The notes under the pieces were generated by a model. That model was given only the letters and a program-made list of their open reading frames with translations, was not told where the DNA came from and made no database searches. Source: Actinomarinicola tropica (GTDB lineage Bacteria; Actinomycetota; Acidimicrobiia; Acidimicrobiales; SKKL01). From it: a DNA stretch of 64,000 bases. Numbering within the stretch: the first letter of the stretch is position 1; each line of letters begins with the position of its first letter. The DNA is taken from positions 783,189 through 847,188 of the forward strand of contig NZ_CP045851.1 of assembly GCF_009650215.1 (NCBI RefSeq), read 5' to 3'. Position numbers and translations under genes: made by a program. Positions 38,881-49,600 of the stretch are shown here, one piece after another.

Positions 38881-41800
38881 GTGGAATCGAACTCGCCAAG
38901 GTGGACCACCGTCTCTGACAGCGAGCACGACCACGAGCGGGAGGCGCTGGCCTTCCTCCGCAGCCGACTTCCTGACCGCGACCCCATCCGGGTCTGGTCG
39001 AACTTCGAGTTCATCACGCACACCGGCAAGGTGTACGAGGTCGATGCCCTGATCGTCACCGACGCCGGGATCTTCCTCGTCGAGATCAAGTCCCACCCGG
39101 GCGAGATCGGCGGCGATCCCTCGACGTGGCGCTGGCAGCGGCCCGACGGCTCGGTCCGCAGCCTCGACAACCCTCGAATCCTGGCCAACCGCAAGGCCAA
39201 GGCCCTCAAGTCGCTCCTCGAGTCGTCTCCGGCGTTCGCCCGACGGCGGCGCGATCTGCCGTACGTACAGGAGCTGGTCTTCCTCTCAGACCCCGATCTC
39301 ACGGTCTCCCTCTCACCGCCGGCGCGCCACCAGGTGCTCGGACGCGATGCGGAGGAGGGACAGGAGCTTCCGCCTCAGCGATCGGCCATCGGCGGGATCA
39401 TCGAGCACCTCCTCTCCCTCGACCGCGACCGAGACGGCTACCTCCGGCGCGTGGTGGACCGGCCGCTCGGGGAGCTCATCGCCAGGGCGGTCGAGCAGGT
39501 CGGGATCCGTGAGCAGGCGAGTCGGCGGAGGATCGGCGACTACGAGCTCGGCGATCTCCTCGAGGACAGCGCTGAGGATGCGCCCGACGCAGTCGTCTAC
39601 CAGGAGTTCCGCGCCCGGCACGTCAGCTCGAAGGTCGAGCGTCGTCTGCGCGTCTATCCCTTGGAGCGCAACGCCACCGCCGAGCAGCGCGAGGCCGCGG
39701 AGCGGGCCGCTCGCCGGGAGTGGGAGCTCCTGTCGCCGCTCGACCACCCAGGGATCCTCCAGCCGGCCGACTTCACGATCGACGACCGGGGTCCCGTCCT
39801 GTTCTTCCGGTATGACCCCGATGCCCTGCCGCTCGACCGGTGGATGCACCAGCCGGGGATCGAGCAGTCGCTGACGCTCGACGCGCGCCTGCGGCTGGTG
39901 CGCGAGATCGCCGAGGCGGTGCGTCACGCCAACGAGCGGGGCGTCTACCACCGGGCGCTGTGCCCGTCGGTGGTGCTGGTGTCGGGCGACGCCGCCGACG
40001 CGCGGGTACGGGTCACCGGTTGGCACACGGGCGCACGAGTGGGCACCACCTCGGCATCGAGCACGGTGGCGGGCACGACCCATCCCGATGCCCTCGCCGC
40101 CGGTGGCGCCGCCCTCTACCGGGCCCCCGAGGCCGATCAGCCCCATGCCGATCCGCCGGCTCTCGACGTGTTCGCCGTCGGCTGCTTGGCGGCCTACATC
40201 TTCACCGGCGCGGATCCCGTGCCCTCCACCCAGGCGATGCTCGAACAGCTCACTTCGCTCGGTCACGTCGCCATCGATCACGTGGACGCGATCGACGAGG
40301 CGCTGGCGAGCTTCGTGGCGGAGACGACCCAGGTCGACCCTGCGGAGCGGCCCGGGTCGATCGACGACCTGTTGTGGTGGCTCGACCAGGCCGAGGAACA
40401 GATGACCGCGCCGGATGCTCCGGTCGAACCGGCGCCGCTCCTGGCTCGCAAGGGCGACCGGCTCGGCGGCGGACGCTTCGACGTCCTGGGTCGGCTCGGT
40501 TCGGGGTCGACGTCGGTCGCGCTCCTCGTCTCTGACGGTGACGCCGATGCACGCACGTGCGTCCTCAAGTTCGCCAAGGAGCCGGCGCACAACGAACGCA
40601 TCGAGAACGAGGCTGCGTCGCTGCGGGACCTCAACCATCCGGCGATCGTGCGGCTCCTCGACGGGCCTCTCGACCTCGATGGTCACGCAGCGGTCGTGCT
40701 CGACCACATCGGCCCCAAGCTCGATGCGGACCAGCCGTCACGGGGTGGCCGCACCTTGGCCGAACGGGTCAGCACCGGCGTGGGGGTCGAGCTGCAGGAG
40801 CGCTTCGGTGCCGACCTGCTCGAAGCGGTGCGCCACCTGGAGCACATGGGCATCGCTCACCGCGACATCAAGCCGGAGAACCTGGGCGTCGCGCCCCGGG
40901 GAACGCAGGCCGAGCTGCACCTGGTGCTGTTCGACTTCAGCCTGTCGCGGGTGCCACTGGAGCGGATCGATGCCGGCACCGCGGGATACGTCGACCCGTT
41001 CCTGCACCGCCCGGGCCGGGGCCGGTGGGACCCGGCGGCCGACCGGTACTCCGCTGCGGTGGTCCTCCACGAGATCTGTACGGGCACGAAGCCCCGCTAC
41101 GGCGACGGCGCCGCGCATCCTGGGCTGGTCGATGCCCCGCTGAACCTCGACCCCGACCAGTTCGAGCCGAGCGTGGCCCAGGGGTTGGTCGACTTCTTCT
41201 CGAAGGCGCTGGCGCCCGATGTGGTCGACCGCTTCGACACCGCCGACGAGATGCTGTGGGCGTGGCGTCAGGCGTTCCATGCCGCCGACCAGCCGGCGGG
41301 CATGTCGCTGCATCCCGACGAGGAGCCGTCGCTGCCGCCGGGCGCGTCGGCGGACACGCCGCTGGGCGGTGTCGGGCTGTTGTCGAACCGCGCCGTGGCG
41401 GCGCTCGAGGCCATCGACGTGACGACCGTGCGTGACCTCGCCGCTCTGCCCCGCAACCGGGTCACCCAGATGCGCGGGGAGGGCGCCAGGACGCGGCGGG
41501 AGATCAACGATGTCGCCGATCTGGTGCGCGAGCACCTCGACGAGCTCGGCGACCTCGATGCGTCGGATGCGCCGTTGGCGGCGGTGGCGGGGCGGCTCAT
41601 CCCTCGGCCCACCCGGGCTGACTCGGGGCCGAGCATCGAGACGTTGCGTCGCCTCGTCGGCCTCGAGGGCGATCTGGGTGTCTGGCCGTCGAACCGGGAG
41701 CTGGCGGAGGCCCAGGGCGTGTCGCGCCAGCGGATCTCGCAGGTGGTGGCGAAGGGTCGGGCACGCTGGGTGAAGCAGCCGGCGATCACGGTGGTCCGCA

Positions 41801-43125
41801 GCTGGATCGCCGAGGAGCTGGACGCGTCGGCGGGGCTCGCGGGGATCCACCAGTTGGCGACTCGTCTGGCCAGGGTGCGGCCTGCGGTGGAGGCCCCGCT
41901 CGACCAGCAGGAGCACCTGCGCCACGCGACCGCGGTCGTCCGTGCCGCCGTGCTGGCCGAGAGCGACCGAGGCGAGCCTCGTTGGGTCGTGCGGCGCGTC
42001 GGCACGGGTCAGGCGGTGGTGGCGCTCGTCGGCGATGACGGCCCGGAGGCCAACGCCTTGGGCGACTACGCGGCGGCGGTGGCCGAGCGCACGACGGCGT
42101 TGCTCGACGACGAGGTGCTGGTGAGCCGGGTGACGTTGCTCTCCGCCCTGCGGGAGGTCCCGCTGCCGCAGGGCGCCCGGGCGTTGACCGATGCGCACCT
42201 GGCCGAGCTGGCGGCCGAGCTCGTGCCCGACGCCGCGGTGAACAGCCGCTTGGAGCTCTACCGGCGGGGCATGCCGGCGAGCCAGGCGCTGGCCGCGGCC
42301 CGGCGCTCCCTGGCGGGCATCGACCGGATCACTCCCGAGCGGGTGCGTTCCCGCGTCCAGGCCCGGTTCCCACAGGCCGAGCCGCTCCCGGACCGTCCCC
42401 AGCTCGACGATCTGCTGACTGGTGCCGGCATCGACCTGCGTTGGCGGGACGACGATGGCGTGTACCGCTCGGTCGCCGCGCTCACCCAGCACACCTCTAC
42501 CACCTCGACCCTCACCCGCCTGCCCACTGGCGCCCCGACGACTGCCCCCGTGGTGGAGATCGACGAGGCTGCCGACTTCGAGGATCGCTTGGTCCGTTCG
42601 GTCGACAGCGGTGGGGTCCTGGTGCTGATGACTGACCGATCGTCGCTGGGCCGGGCGGCGGACGGGGTGGAGCATCTGGTGTCGGCGGTGGTCGATGTCG
42701 ACGAGTGGCTCCTCGCCGAAGTCGACCGCATCACGAGCGACGGTCGCCCGAGCTGGGAGACGCTGGTGGCGGCCGACGCCGCGGGGCCGGGGTCACCGCC
42801 GTGGCAGAACCTGCTCCGGCTGGTCGACCGGGCCCTCGATGCCTTCACCGACCGGTTGTTCGACACGGCGGGCAGCGTGGCGTTGGTCAACGCCGGGTTG
42901 CTGGCCCGGTTCGAGCGGATGGAGCGCATCGCCATGTGGCGCGACGGCCTCCATGCCCGCCGTGGCAACCTGCGGGCCTTGTGGCTGGTGGTCTCGTCGA
43001 GCGGGGCGATCAGCGACGTGCCGATGCTCGACGGTCGCCGGGTGCCCACCGTGTCCCCGAACGAGTACGCCCGCGTCCCCGAGGCGTGGCTCCGCAACGT
43101 CCACCGAGGTGCTGTCCAGACATGA
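38881..43125 (+). CDS. pglW: BREX type 2 kinase PglW (NERD domain, two kinase modules)
   Basis: 1414 residues. Residues about 15-135 are a NERD nuclease-related domain (KVYEVDALIVTDAGIFLVEIKSHPG, with D-x-E-x-K). Residues about 220-510 form a kinase-like domain lacking the catalytic loop (HRALCPSVVLV in place of HRDxKxxN). Residues about 520-810 are a second kinase with an intact HRDIKPENLGV (Asp near 661) but FDFSLSR instead of DFG. Then an RpoA-CTD-like helix-hairpin segment (LLSNRAVAALEAIDVTTVRDL) and a sigma-4-like HTH (NRELAEAQGVSRQRISQVV), and a C-terminal AAA-free region. PglW is the Ser/Thr kinase of BREX-2. GTG start; its stop overlaps pglX. Confidence 0.92.
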   Translation: MESNSPRWTTVSDSEHDHEREALAFLRSRLPDRDPIRVWSNFEFITHTGKVYEVDALIVTDAGIFLVEIKSHPGEIGGDPSTWRWQRPDGSVRSLDNPRILANRKAKALKSLLESSPAFARRRRDLPYVQELVFLSDPDLTVSLSPPARHQVLGRDAEEGQELPPQRSAIGGIIEHLLSLDRDRDGYLRRVVDRPLGELIARAVEQVGIREQASRRRIGDYELGDLLEDSAEDAPDAVVYQEFRARHVSSKVERRLRVYPLERNATAEQREAAERAARREWELLSPLDHPGILQPADFTIDDRGPVLFFRYDPDALPLDRWMHQPGIEQSLTLDARLRLVREIAEAVRHANERGVYHRALCPSVVLVSGDAADARVRVTGWHTGARVGTTSASSTVAGTTHPDALAAGGAALYRAPEADQPHADPPALDVFAVGCLAAYIFTGADPVPSTQAMLEQLTSLGHVAIDHVDAIDEALASFVAETTQVDPAERPGSIDDLLWWLDQAEEQMTAPDAPVEPAPLLARKGDRLGGGRFDVLGRLGSGSTSVALLVSDGDADARTCVLKFAKEPAHNERIENEAASLRDLNHPAIVRLLDGPLDLDGHAAVVLDHIGPKLDADQPSRGGRTLAERVSTGVGVELQERFGADLLEAVRHLEHMGIAHRDIKPENLGVAPRGTQAELHLVLFDFSLSRVPLERIDAGTAGYVDPFLHRPGRGRWDPAADRYSAAVVLHEICTGTKPRYGDGAAHPGLVDAPLNLDPDQFEPSVAQGLVDFFSKALAPDVVDRFDTADEMLWAWRQAFHAADQPAGMSLHPDEEPSLPPGASADTPLGGVGLLSNRAVAALEAIDVTTVRDLAALPRNRVTQMRGEGARTRREINDVADLVREHLDELGDLDASDAPLAAVAGRLIPRPTRADSGPSIETLRRLVGLEGDLGVWPSNRELAEAQGVSRQRISQVVAKGRARWVKQPAITVVRSWIAEELDASAGLAGIHQLATRLARVRPAVEAPLDQQEHLRHATAVVRAAVLAESDRGEPRWVVRRVGTGQAVVALVGDDGPEANALGDYAAAVAERTTALLDDEVLVSRVTLLSALREVPLPQGARALTDAHLAELAAELVPDAAVNSRLELYRRGMPASQALAAARRSLAGIDRITPERVRSRVQARFPQAEPLPDRPQLDDLLTGAGIDLRWRDDDGVYRSVAALTQHTSTTSTLTRLPTGAPTTAPVVEIDEAADFEDRLVRSVDSGGVLVLMTDRSSLGRAADGVEHLVSAVVDVDEWLLAEVDRITSDGRPSWETLVAADAAGPGSPPWQNLLRLVDRALDAFTDRLFDTAGSVALVNAGLLARFERMERIAMWRDGLHARRGNLRALWLVVSSSGAISDVPMLDGRRVPTVSPNEYARVPEAWLRNVHRGAVQT

Positions 43126-46100
43126 TCGAGACCCGTCGCTTGACCGACGACCTGCGAGCAGAGGTGGTACGCCTCGTCGAGGACCTGCGCGAGCGGGCCG
43201 ACACCGTCGACGAGGTGGCCGAGGTGGTGCACCGCGAGTGGTCGGCGGCGCACGAGGCGGGCCGCACGGCGCACGACGAGGAGACGTGGCGGGAGGGTCT
43301 GCTCACCCAGGTGGCGGTCGGGTGGGTGCTGGGGTGCGTGTTCGTGCGGTTCTGCGAGGACAACCGCCTGTGGCCGGTGACCTACCTGTCGGGCCCGGGT
43401 GATCGACGCCGGCACGCCATCGAGGAGCAGCACGCGTTCTTCCGCGGGCGGCCCGAGGCGGGGGAGCGGGCGTGGCTGCTGCACGTGTTCGCAGAAGCGG
43501 CCACCCAGCCGGGTCTGGACCAGGTGCTGAACGACCACAACCCGTTGTGGCGGTTCGGACCGTCGGACGATGCGTGCCGGCGCCTGTTGGAGGTGTGGCG
43601 GGAGATCGATCCCGAGACCGGTGACCTGGTGCGGGATTTCACCGACCCGCAGGTGGGCACCCGCTTTCTCGGCGACCTCTACCAGGACCTGTCGGAGCAC
43701 GCCAAGAAGACGTATGCCCTGCTCCAGACCCCCGAGTTCGTGGAGGAGTTCATCCTCGACCACACGCTCGACCCGGCAATCGAGGAGTTCGGCCTCCAGA
43801 GGTTCCGGATGATCGACCCGGCGTGCGGGTCGGGACACTTCCTCCTCGGCGGGTTCCAGCGTCTCTTCGAGCGGTGGATGGACCGTGCCCCGCAGGACGG
43901 AGCGCGGGCCAACGCGGCGAAGGCCCTCGACGCGGTGTTCGGCGTCGACCTCAACCCGTTCGCCGCGGCGATCGCGCGCTTCCGGCTCCTGGTCGCTGGG
44001 CTCCAGGCCGCCGAGGTGCGCACGTTGGCGGAGGCTCCACGGTTCAGGCTGAACGTCGCCGTGGGGGACTCGCTGCTCCACGGCACCCCGCCCCGGCAGC
44101 AGACGTTGGGGATCGAGGAGGACGATCCGGCCACACGGCACCTGTTCGAGACCGAAGATCGCGAGCTGATCGGACGGTTCCTTGGCCAGAAGTACCACGC
44201 CGTCGTCGCGAACCCGCCCTACATCACGCCGAAGGACCCCGCGCTGAACGCCTCGTACCGGCTGCGGTACGCGACGTGCCACATGAAGTACTCGTTGAGC
44301 GTCCCGTTCATGGAGCGTCTGTTCGATCTGGCGGTGCGTGGTTCGTCGACCGAGCCGGCGGGTTTCGTCGGACAGATCACGGCGAACTCGTTCATGAAGC
44401 GTGAGTTCGGTCGGAAGGTGATCGAGGAGTTCCTCGCCCACGAGGTCGACCTGACCCACGTGATCGACACGAGCGGCGCATACATCCCCGGACACGGGAC
44501 CCCGACCGTGATCCTGTTCGGGCGCAACCGCTCGCCGGTGGGTTCGTCGGTGCGAGCGGTCCTCGGGATCCGGGGTGAGCCGGGGCGACCAGCGGAGGCG
44601 GCGAAGGGCTACGTCTGGCGCTCGATCGTCGACCACCTCGCAGAATCAGGTGTGGAGACTGATTTCGTGTCAGTCGTCGACTTCCCCCGGCAACGGCTCG
44701 TTCGTCACCCCTGGTCACTTCAGGGCGGTGGCGCGGACGACCTTCGCTCCCACCTGGAAGCTGGCGGGCGGGTGCTCGACAAGGTCGTCACCTCGGTTGG
44801 CATCACGTCATTCACGCTCGAGGACGACGTCTACCTCGTCCCGGAGAACCTGGCCCTCCGTCGGGGCTTGACGCCCGCCCGCCCGATGGTGGAGGGCGAG
44901 CTGCTGAGGGACTGGGGCTCGAGGAAGGGCAATGCGAGCCTCTTCCCCTACGGCGAGACGCTCAAGCCTCTGGGCAATGCCCTGCCACTGCCGTCGTATC
45001 GCCACCTCTGGCCGTTCCGCACCGGACTGTCGTCGAACAAGATGTTTGGCAACAAGACGAAGGTGGAGGCCGGGCTTCATTGGACCGAGTTCGGGCGGCT
45101 CACCGCAGACAAGCTGCGGTCGCCGTTGTCGATCGCGTTTGCGTTCGTGGCGACGCACAACCACTTCGTGCTCGACCGGGGCGGGAAGGTCTTCAACAGG
45201 TCGGCGCCGGTCATCAAGCTGACGGCGGGAGCGACCGAGCGCGACCACCTCGAGCTGCTCGGCCCCCTCAACTCGGCGGTCGGCTGCTTCTGGATGAAGC
45301 AGGTGTTCTTCCCGAAGGGTGGCGATCAAGTCGGCAACGAGGGCGCTCGAGTGCGGAAGACGTGGTGGGACGAGCGCTACGAGTTCGACGGCACGAAGCT
45401 AAAGCGCTTCCCCCTGCCCGACGGTTCCGCGCTTGCGTGGGCAAGCCGCCTCGATCAGCTGTCCCAGGAGCTCGCCGCTCTAACCCCGTCGGCGGCCGCC
45501 GAGTCCGGCGTGCCCACCCGGGAGCGCTTCGCCGAGAACCGGCAGCGGGCGATGGAGGTCCGTCGCGAGATGGTGGCGGTGCAGGAGGAGCTCGACTGGC
45601 GGTGCGCCTTCCTCTACGGCCTGACCACCGAGGACCTGTCACTGCCACCGGACGATCCATTTTTGACCGACCGGGGGCAACGCGCGTTCGAGATCGTGCT
45701 CGCCCGCAAGCTGGTCGCGGGCGAGGCCGAGTCGACCTGGTTCACCCGTCACGGGACGACGCCGATCACGGACCTGCCCACCGACTGGCCCGACGACTAC
45801 CGGGCGCTCGTCGAGCGGCGCATCGAGCTCATCAACTCGGACCGCTACGTCGGCCTGGTCGAACGGCCCGAGTACAAGCGGCGGTGGAACTGGGACGACT
45901 GGGACGAGATGGAGCGCGACGCCCTCCGCACGTGGCTCCTCGACCGGCTCGAGGAGCCTCGCTACTGGCCGCAGGCGAAGCCCCGCACCGCCGCACAGCT
46001 GGCGGACGACGCCCGTAGCGACGCCGACTTCGTGTCGGTCGCCCAGCTCTACGCCGGCATCGACGTCGACCTCACCGACCTCATCGTCGAGCTCACCACC

Positions 46101-46673
46101 CCCGAAGCCGTGCCGTACCTCGCCGCCTGGCGCTACACCCCGAGCGGCCTGCGCAAGCTCGCCGCATGGGAACGCACCTGGGACCTGCAACGACGCGAGG
46201 ACGCCGGTGAGGACGTCGGCACGATCCCCGTGCCACCGAAGTACGCGAAGAGCGACTTCCGCTCCGGCTCCTACTGGACGCTGCGCGGCAAGCTCGACGT
46301 GCCCAAGGAGCGGTTCATCTCCTACCCCGGCGCCGAGCGAGGCTCGGACCCCACGCCCGTGCTCGGCTGGGCGGGGTGGAACCACCTCGACGCTGCCACC
46401 GCGCTGGCCGCCTGGTACACCGAACGGCGCAGCGTCGACGGCTGGGACGCCGACGCGCTGGCACCGCTGCTCGCAGGGCTCGCCGAGCTGGTGCCGTGGC
46501 TGCAGCAGTGGCACAACGACCTCGACCCCGCCACCGGCCAAGCCCTCGGTGACTTCTTCGCCGACTTCGTCACCACCGAGACCCACGGGCTCGGTCTCCG
46601 GGCCTCCGACCTCACCGACTGGCGGCCACCAGAACGGCCCCGTGGTCGCCGACGCAGGAGCACCACCACATGA
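43122..46673 (+). CDS. pglX: BREX type 2 adenine-specific methyltransferase PglX
   Basis: 1183 residues. N6-adenine methyltransferase that marks host DNA for self-recognition in BREX. Seen: motif I RMIDPACGSGHFLLG (about 229-243), FGVDLNPFAAAIARFRLL, catalytic motif IV VVANPPYITPKD (NPPY near 364-367), and FVGQITANSFMKREFG. The N-terminal 220 residues and a long C-terminal specificity region are as in known PglX. ATG overlaps the pglW stop and the end overlaps the pglY start (ATGA). Two Phe/Asn-rich sites and full length suggest an active enzyme. Recognition sequence cannot be read from the protein. Confidence 0.95.
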   Translation: MIETRRLTDDLRAEVVRLVEDLRERADTVDEVAEVVHREWSAAHEAGRTAHDEETWREGLLTQVAVGWVLGCVFVRFCEDNRLWPVTYLSGPGDRRRHAIEEQHAFFRGRPEAGERAWLLHVFAEAATQPGLDQVLNDHNPLWRFGPSDDACRRLLEVWREIDPETGDLVRDFTDPQVGTRFLGDLYQDLSEHAKKTYALLQTPEFVEEFILDHTLDPAIEEFGLQRFRMIDPACGSGHFLLGGFQRLFERWMDRAPQDGARANAAKALDAVFGVDLNPFAAAIARFRLLVAGLQAAEVRTLAEAPRFRLNVAVGDSLLHGTPPRQQTLGIEEDDPATRHLFETEDRELIGRFLGQKYHAVVANPPYITPKDPALNASYRLRYATCHMKYSLSVPFMERLFDLAVRGSSTEPAGFVGQITANSFMKREFGRKVIEEFLAHEVDLTHVIDTSGAYIPGHGTPTVILFGRNRSPVGSSVRAVLGIRGEPGRPAEAAKGYVWRSIVDHLAESGVETDFVSVVDFPRQRLVRHPWSLQGGGADDLRSHLEAGGRVLDKVVTSVGITSFTLEDDVYLVPENLALRRGLTPARPMVEGELLRDWGSRKGNASLFPYGETLKPLGNALPLPSYRHLWPFRTGLSSNKMFGNKTKVEAGLHWTEFGRLTADKLRSPLSIAFAFVATHNHFVLDRGGKVFNRSAPVIKLTAGATERDHLELLGPLNSAVGCFWMKQVFFPKGGDQVGNEGARVRKTWWDERYEFDGTKLKRFPLPDGSALAWASRLDQLSQELAALTPSAAAESGVPTRERFAENRQRAMEVRREMVAVQEELDWRCAFLYGLTTEDLSLPPDDPFLTDRGQRAFEIVLARKLVAGEAESTWFTRHGTTPITDLPTDWPDDYRALVERRIELINSDRYVGLVERPEYKRRWNWDDWDEMERDALRTWLLDRLEEPRYWPQAKPRTAAQLADDARSDADFVSVAQLYAGIDVDLTDLIVELTTPEAVPYLAAWRYTPSGLRKLAAWERTWDLQRREDAGEDVGTIPVPPKYAKSDFRSGSYWTLRGKLDVPKERFISYPGAERGSDPTPVLGWAGWNHLDAATALAAWYTERRSVDGWDADALAPLLAGLAELVPWLQQWHNDLDPATGQALGDFFADFVTTETHGLGLRASDLTDWRPPERPRGRRRRSTTT

Positions 46674-49600
46674 CCCTCATCCGCGACCTCATCCACATCC
46701 CCGAACAAGTCCGCGACGGCGACTTCGTCCTCAAGCTCACCCAGGGCGTCGACCCCGCCCACGCCCAGGCCACGGTCGACTCCTACGAGGTCACCGACCA
46801 GATCGCCGAGGCGTTCCACGAGGCGCTCGGTCTCATCGCCGGATCCCTCGGCCCGCCGCCCCGGTCGCAGTCGACGTTCCTGCACGGGAGCTTCGGGTCC
46901 GGCAAGAGCCACTTCATGGCCGTCCTCCACCTCCTCCTCGAGGGGAACCCGGCCGCGCGCAGCAAGCCGGAGCTGCACGACGCCATCGCTGCCTGGGACG
47001 ACGCCCTCTCGGGCAAGCGGTTCCTCCTCGTCCCCGTCCACTTCCTCGACGCCCGCTCGATGGAGCAGAAGATCCTCGGTGGCTACGTCGACCGCATCAC
47101 CGCGCTCCACCCCGGCACATCGGTCCCGCCGGTGTACCTGGGCGACACGATCGTCAGCGAGGAGCTGCCCCAGCTGCGCGCCACCGTTGGCGACGAGAGC
47201 TTCCTCGCCGGGCTCAACGCCGGCACCGGTGACGACGACGAATGGGGCGAGTTCGGCGTCACCTGGACCGTCGACTCCCTCGAACGAGCCTTGGCCGCGC
47301 CGGCCACGGACCCCGACCGCCAAGCCCTCGTCGCTGCCTACATCGCCGCCTACCGCCGGGCCACCACCACCGAGGCCCGCTCCACCGGCGAGGGCTACGT
47401 CGACCTCGACCGCGGGCTCGCCGCGATCAGCAGCCACGCCCAGTCCCTCGGCTACGACGGGATCGTCCTGTTCCTCGACGAGCTCATCCTGTGGCTCGCG
47501 TCCAACATCGGTGACCTCGACCTCGTCCAGCGCGAGTCGCAGAAGCTCACGATCCTCACCGAGAGCACCTACGCCGAACGGCCGGTCCCCATCGTCAGCT
47601 TCGTGGCCCGCCAGCGCGACCTCTCGGAGCTCGTCGGAAGTCACGTCGTGGGCCCCCAACACCAGAGCTTCCTCGACAACCTCGAGCTCCAACAGGGACG
47701 CTTCTCTCTCATCACCCTCGAGGCGTCGAACCTGCCAGTCATCGCCGAGCGTCGGCTTCTGCGGCCCCAGAACCCGGCCAACCGCAGCGCCCTCCGCGAC
47801 GCCGTTGACCGAGCCGTCGCCGGCCGTGAGGACGTGCGTCGCATCCTCCTCGGCTCCGACGCCGACCTCGACCTGTTCCGCCGCATCTACCCCTTCTCGC
47901 CCGCACTCGTCCACGCCCTCGTCGACGTGTCCGAGGCCCTCCAGCGCGAACGCACCGCGCTGAAGGTCATGCTCCAGCTCCTCGTCGACCGGCGTGAGGA
48001 CCTGGAGCTCGGCGACATCATCCCGGTCGGGGATCTGTGGGACGTGGTCGCCTCCCGCGACGAGCCGTTCTCCAGCGAGATGAAGAGCGCGTTCCGCACC
48101 GCCAAAGACCTCTACCGACGGCGCCTGCGGCCGATGCTCCTCGACCAGCACGCCCTGGCCGAGGACTCCCCACCCGACGATCCCAGGTGGAGGGCGTTCA
48201 CCACCGACGACCGCCTCATCAAGACGCTGCTGCTCGCCGCGCTCGTCCCCAACGTCGAAGCGTTCCGCAACCTCGACGTCGCCCGCCTCGCCGCACTCAA
48301 CTGGGGCACGCTCACCTCGCCCATCCCCGGTCGGGAAGCCCAGATCGTGCTCACCAAGTTGCGCACGTGGAGCGCCTCGGTCGGGGAGATCAAGCTCGGC
48401 AACGACGCGACCAACCCGACGGTGAGCATCACGCTGGTCGACGTCGACACCGATGAGATCATCGACCGCGCGAAGCGAGACTTCGACACCCTCGGCGCCC
48501 GGCGCGCCGCCCTCCGTCAGCTCATCGACACCGCTCTCGGCGGCCGCCTCGGCGATGACCTCCACGGCACCTACCGGCACCAGTGGCGAGGGGTCACCCG
48601 CGAGCTCGACGTCGTGTTCGGCAACATCCGCAACGTCGACGAGATGCCCGACGTCCGGCTCCAGTCCGACATGGGTCGACCGAAGATCGTCATCGACTTC
48701 CCGTTCGACGACACCGGCCACAACCCCGACGACGACCTCGAACGGCTCGACCGGTGGGCCGAACGCAACCAGCCCACGACCACGGTCTGCTGGTTGCCGT
48801 CGTTCCTCACCCCCGAAGGCGTCGCCCGCCTCGGCCGGTTCGTGGCCATCGACAACCTCCTCCGCGGCGACCGGTTCAACGACCACACCGCCCACCTCTC
48901 CGCCACCCAAAGGGCCCAGGCGCGCCCGGTGCTCGAGTCGATGCACACCCAGCTGCGCGAGCAGCTCAACGCCGCGGTGCTCGATGCCTACGGGATCACG
49001 TCGTTCAACCACGCCTGGGTCGAGCGCGCCACCTCGCTCACCGACCACCACCGCAGCCTCGACCCGGCGCTCGTCGTCCGGCCGACCACGGCATCGCGCT
49101 TCGACGCCGCGTTCGACGAGCTGTGCGACCAGCTGCTCGACCACCTCGCGCCCGCCCACCCCGCGCTCGACGCCAAGGTCACCCCCGGCAGCCTCACCAC
49201 CGTCTGGGGAGAGGTGCAACGAGCCCTCGGCGCAGACGACAACCGCATCGTCGTCGAGACCAACCGGCGACCGGTCATGCGTGCCATTGCCACCCCGCTC
49301 GAGCTCGGCACGATGCACGAGAGCCACTTCATCCTCGGCACCACCTGGCAGGGACGACTCGACCGGCACCTCGACTCGGCACGCAACGAGGACCGCCGCC
49401 TCTCCGTCGCCGACCTGCGGCTCCTCATCGACGGCGACGGCGACCAGCGGCGCGGCCTCGACCCCGAGATCGCCGACCTGGTGATCCTCACCGTCGCCGC
49501 CCAGTGCGACCACAGCGTCACCCACCACGGCAGCACTGTGACCTACACGGGACGCGCGCTGCCGGCCGACGCCGTGCTGCGCCCCGAGGAGCTTCCCACC

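Noticed and set aside
38900-38960. Alternative ATG starts for pglW
   Set aside because: The NERD domain begins almost immediately and the GTG at 38881 keeps its full N-terminus.
46322-49528. 1068-codon minus-strand frame opposite pglX/pglY
   Set aside because: Antisense mirror of PglY with its conserved Walker motifs on the plus strand; the translation is low-complexity.
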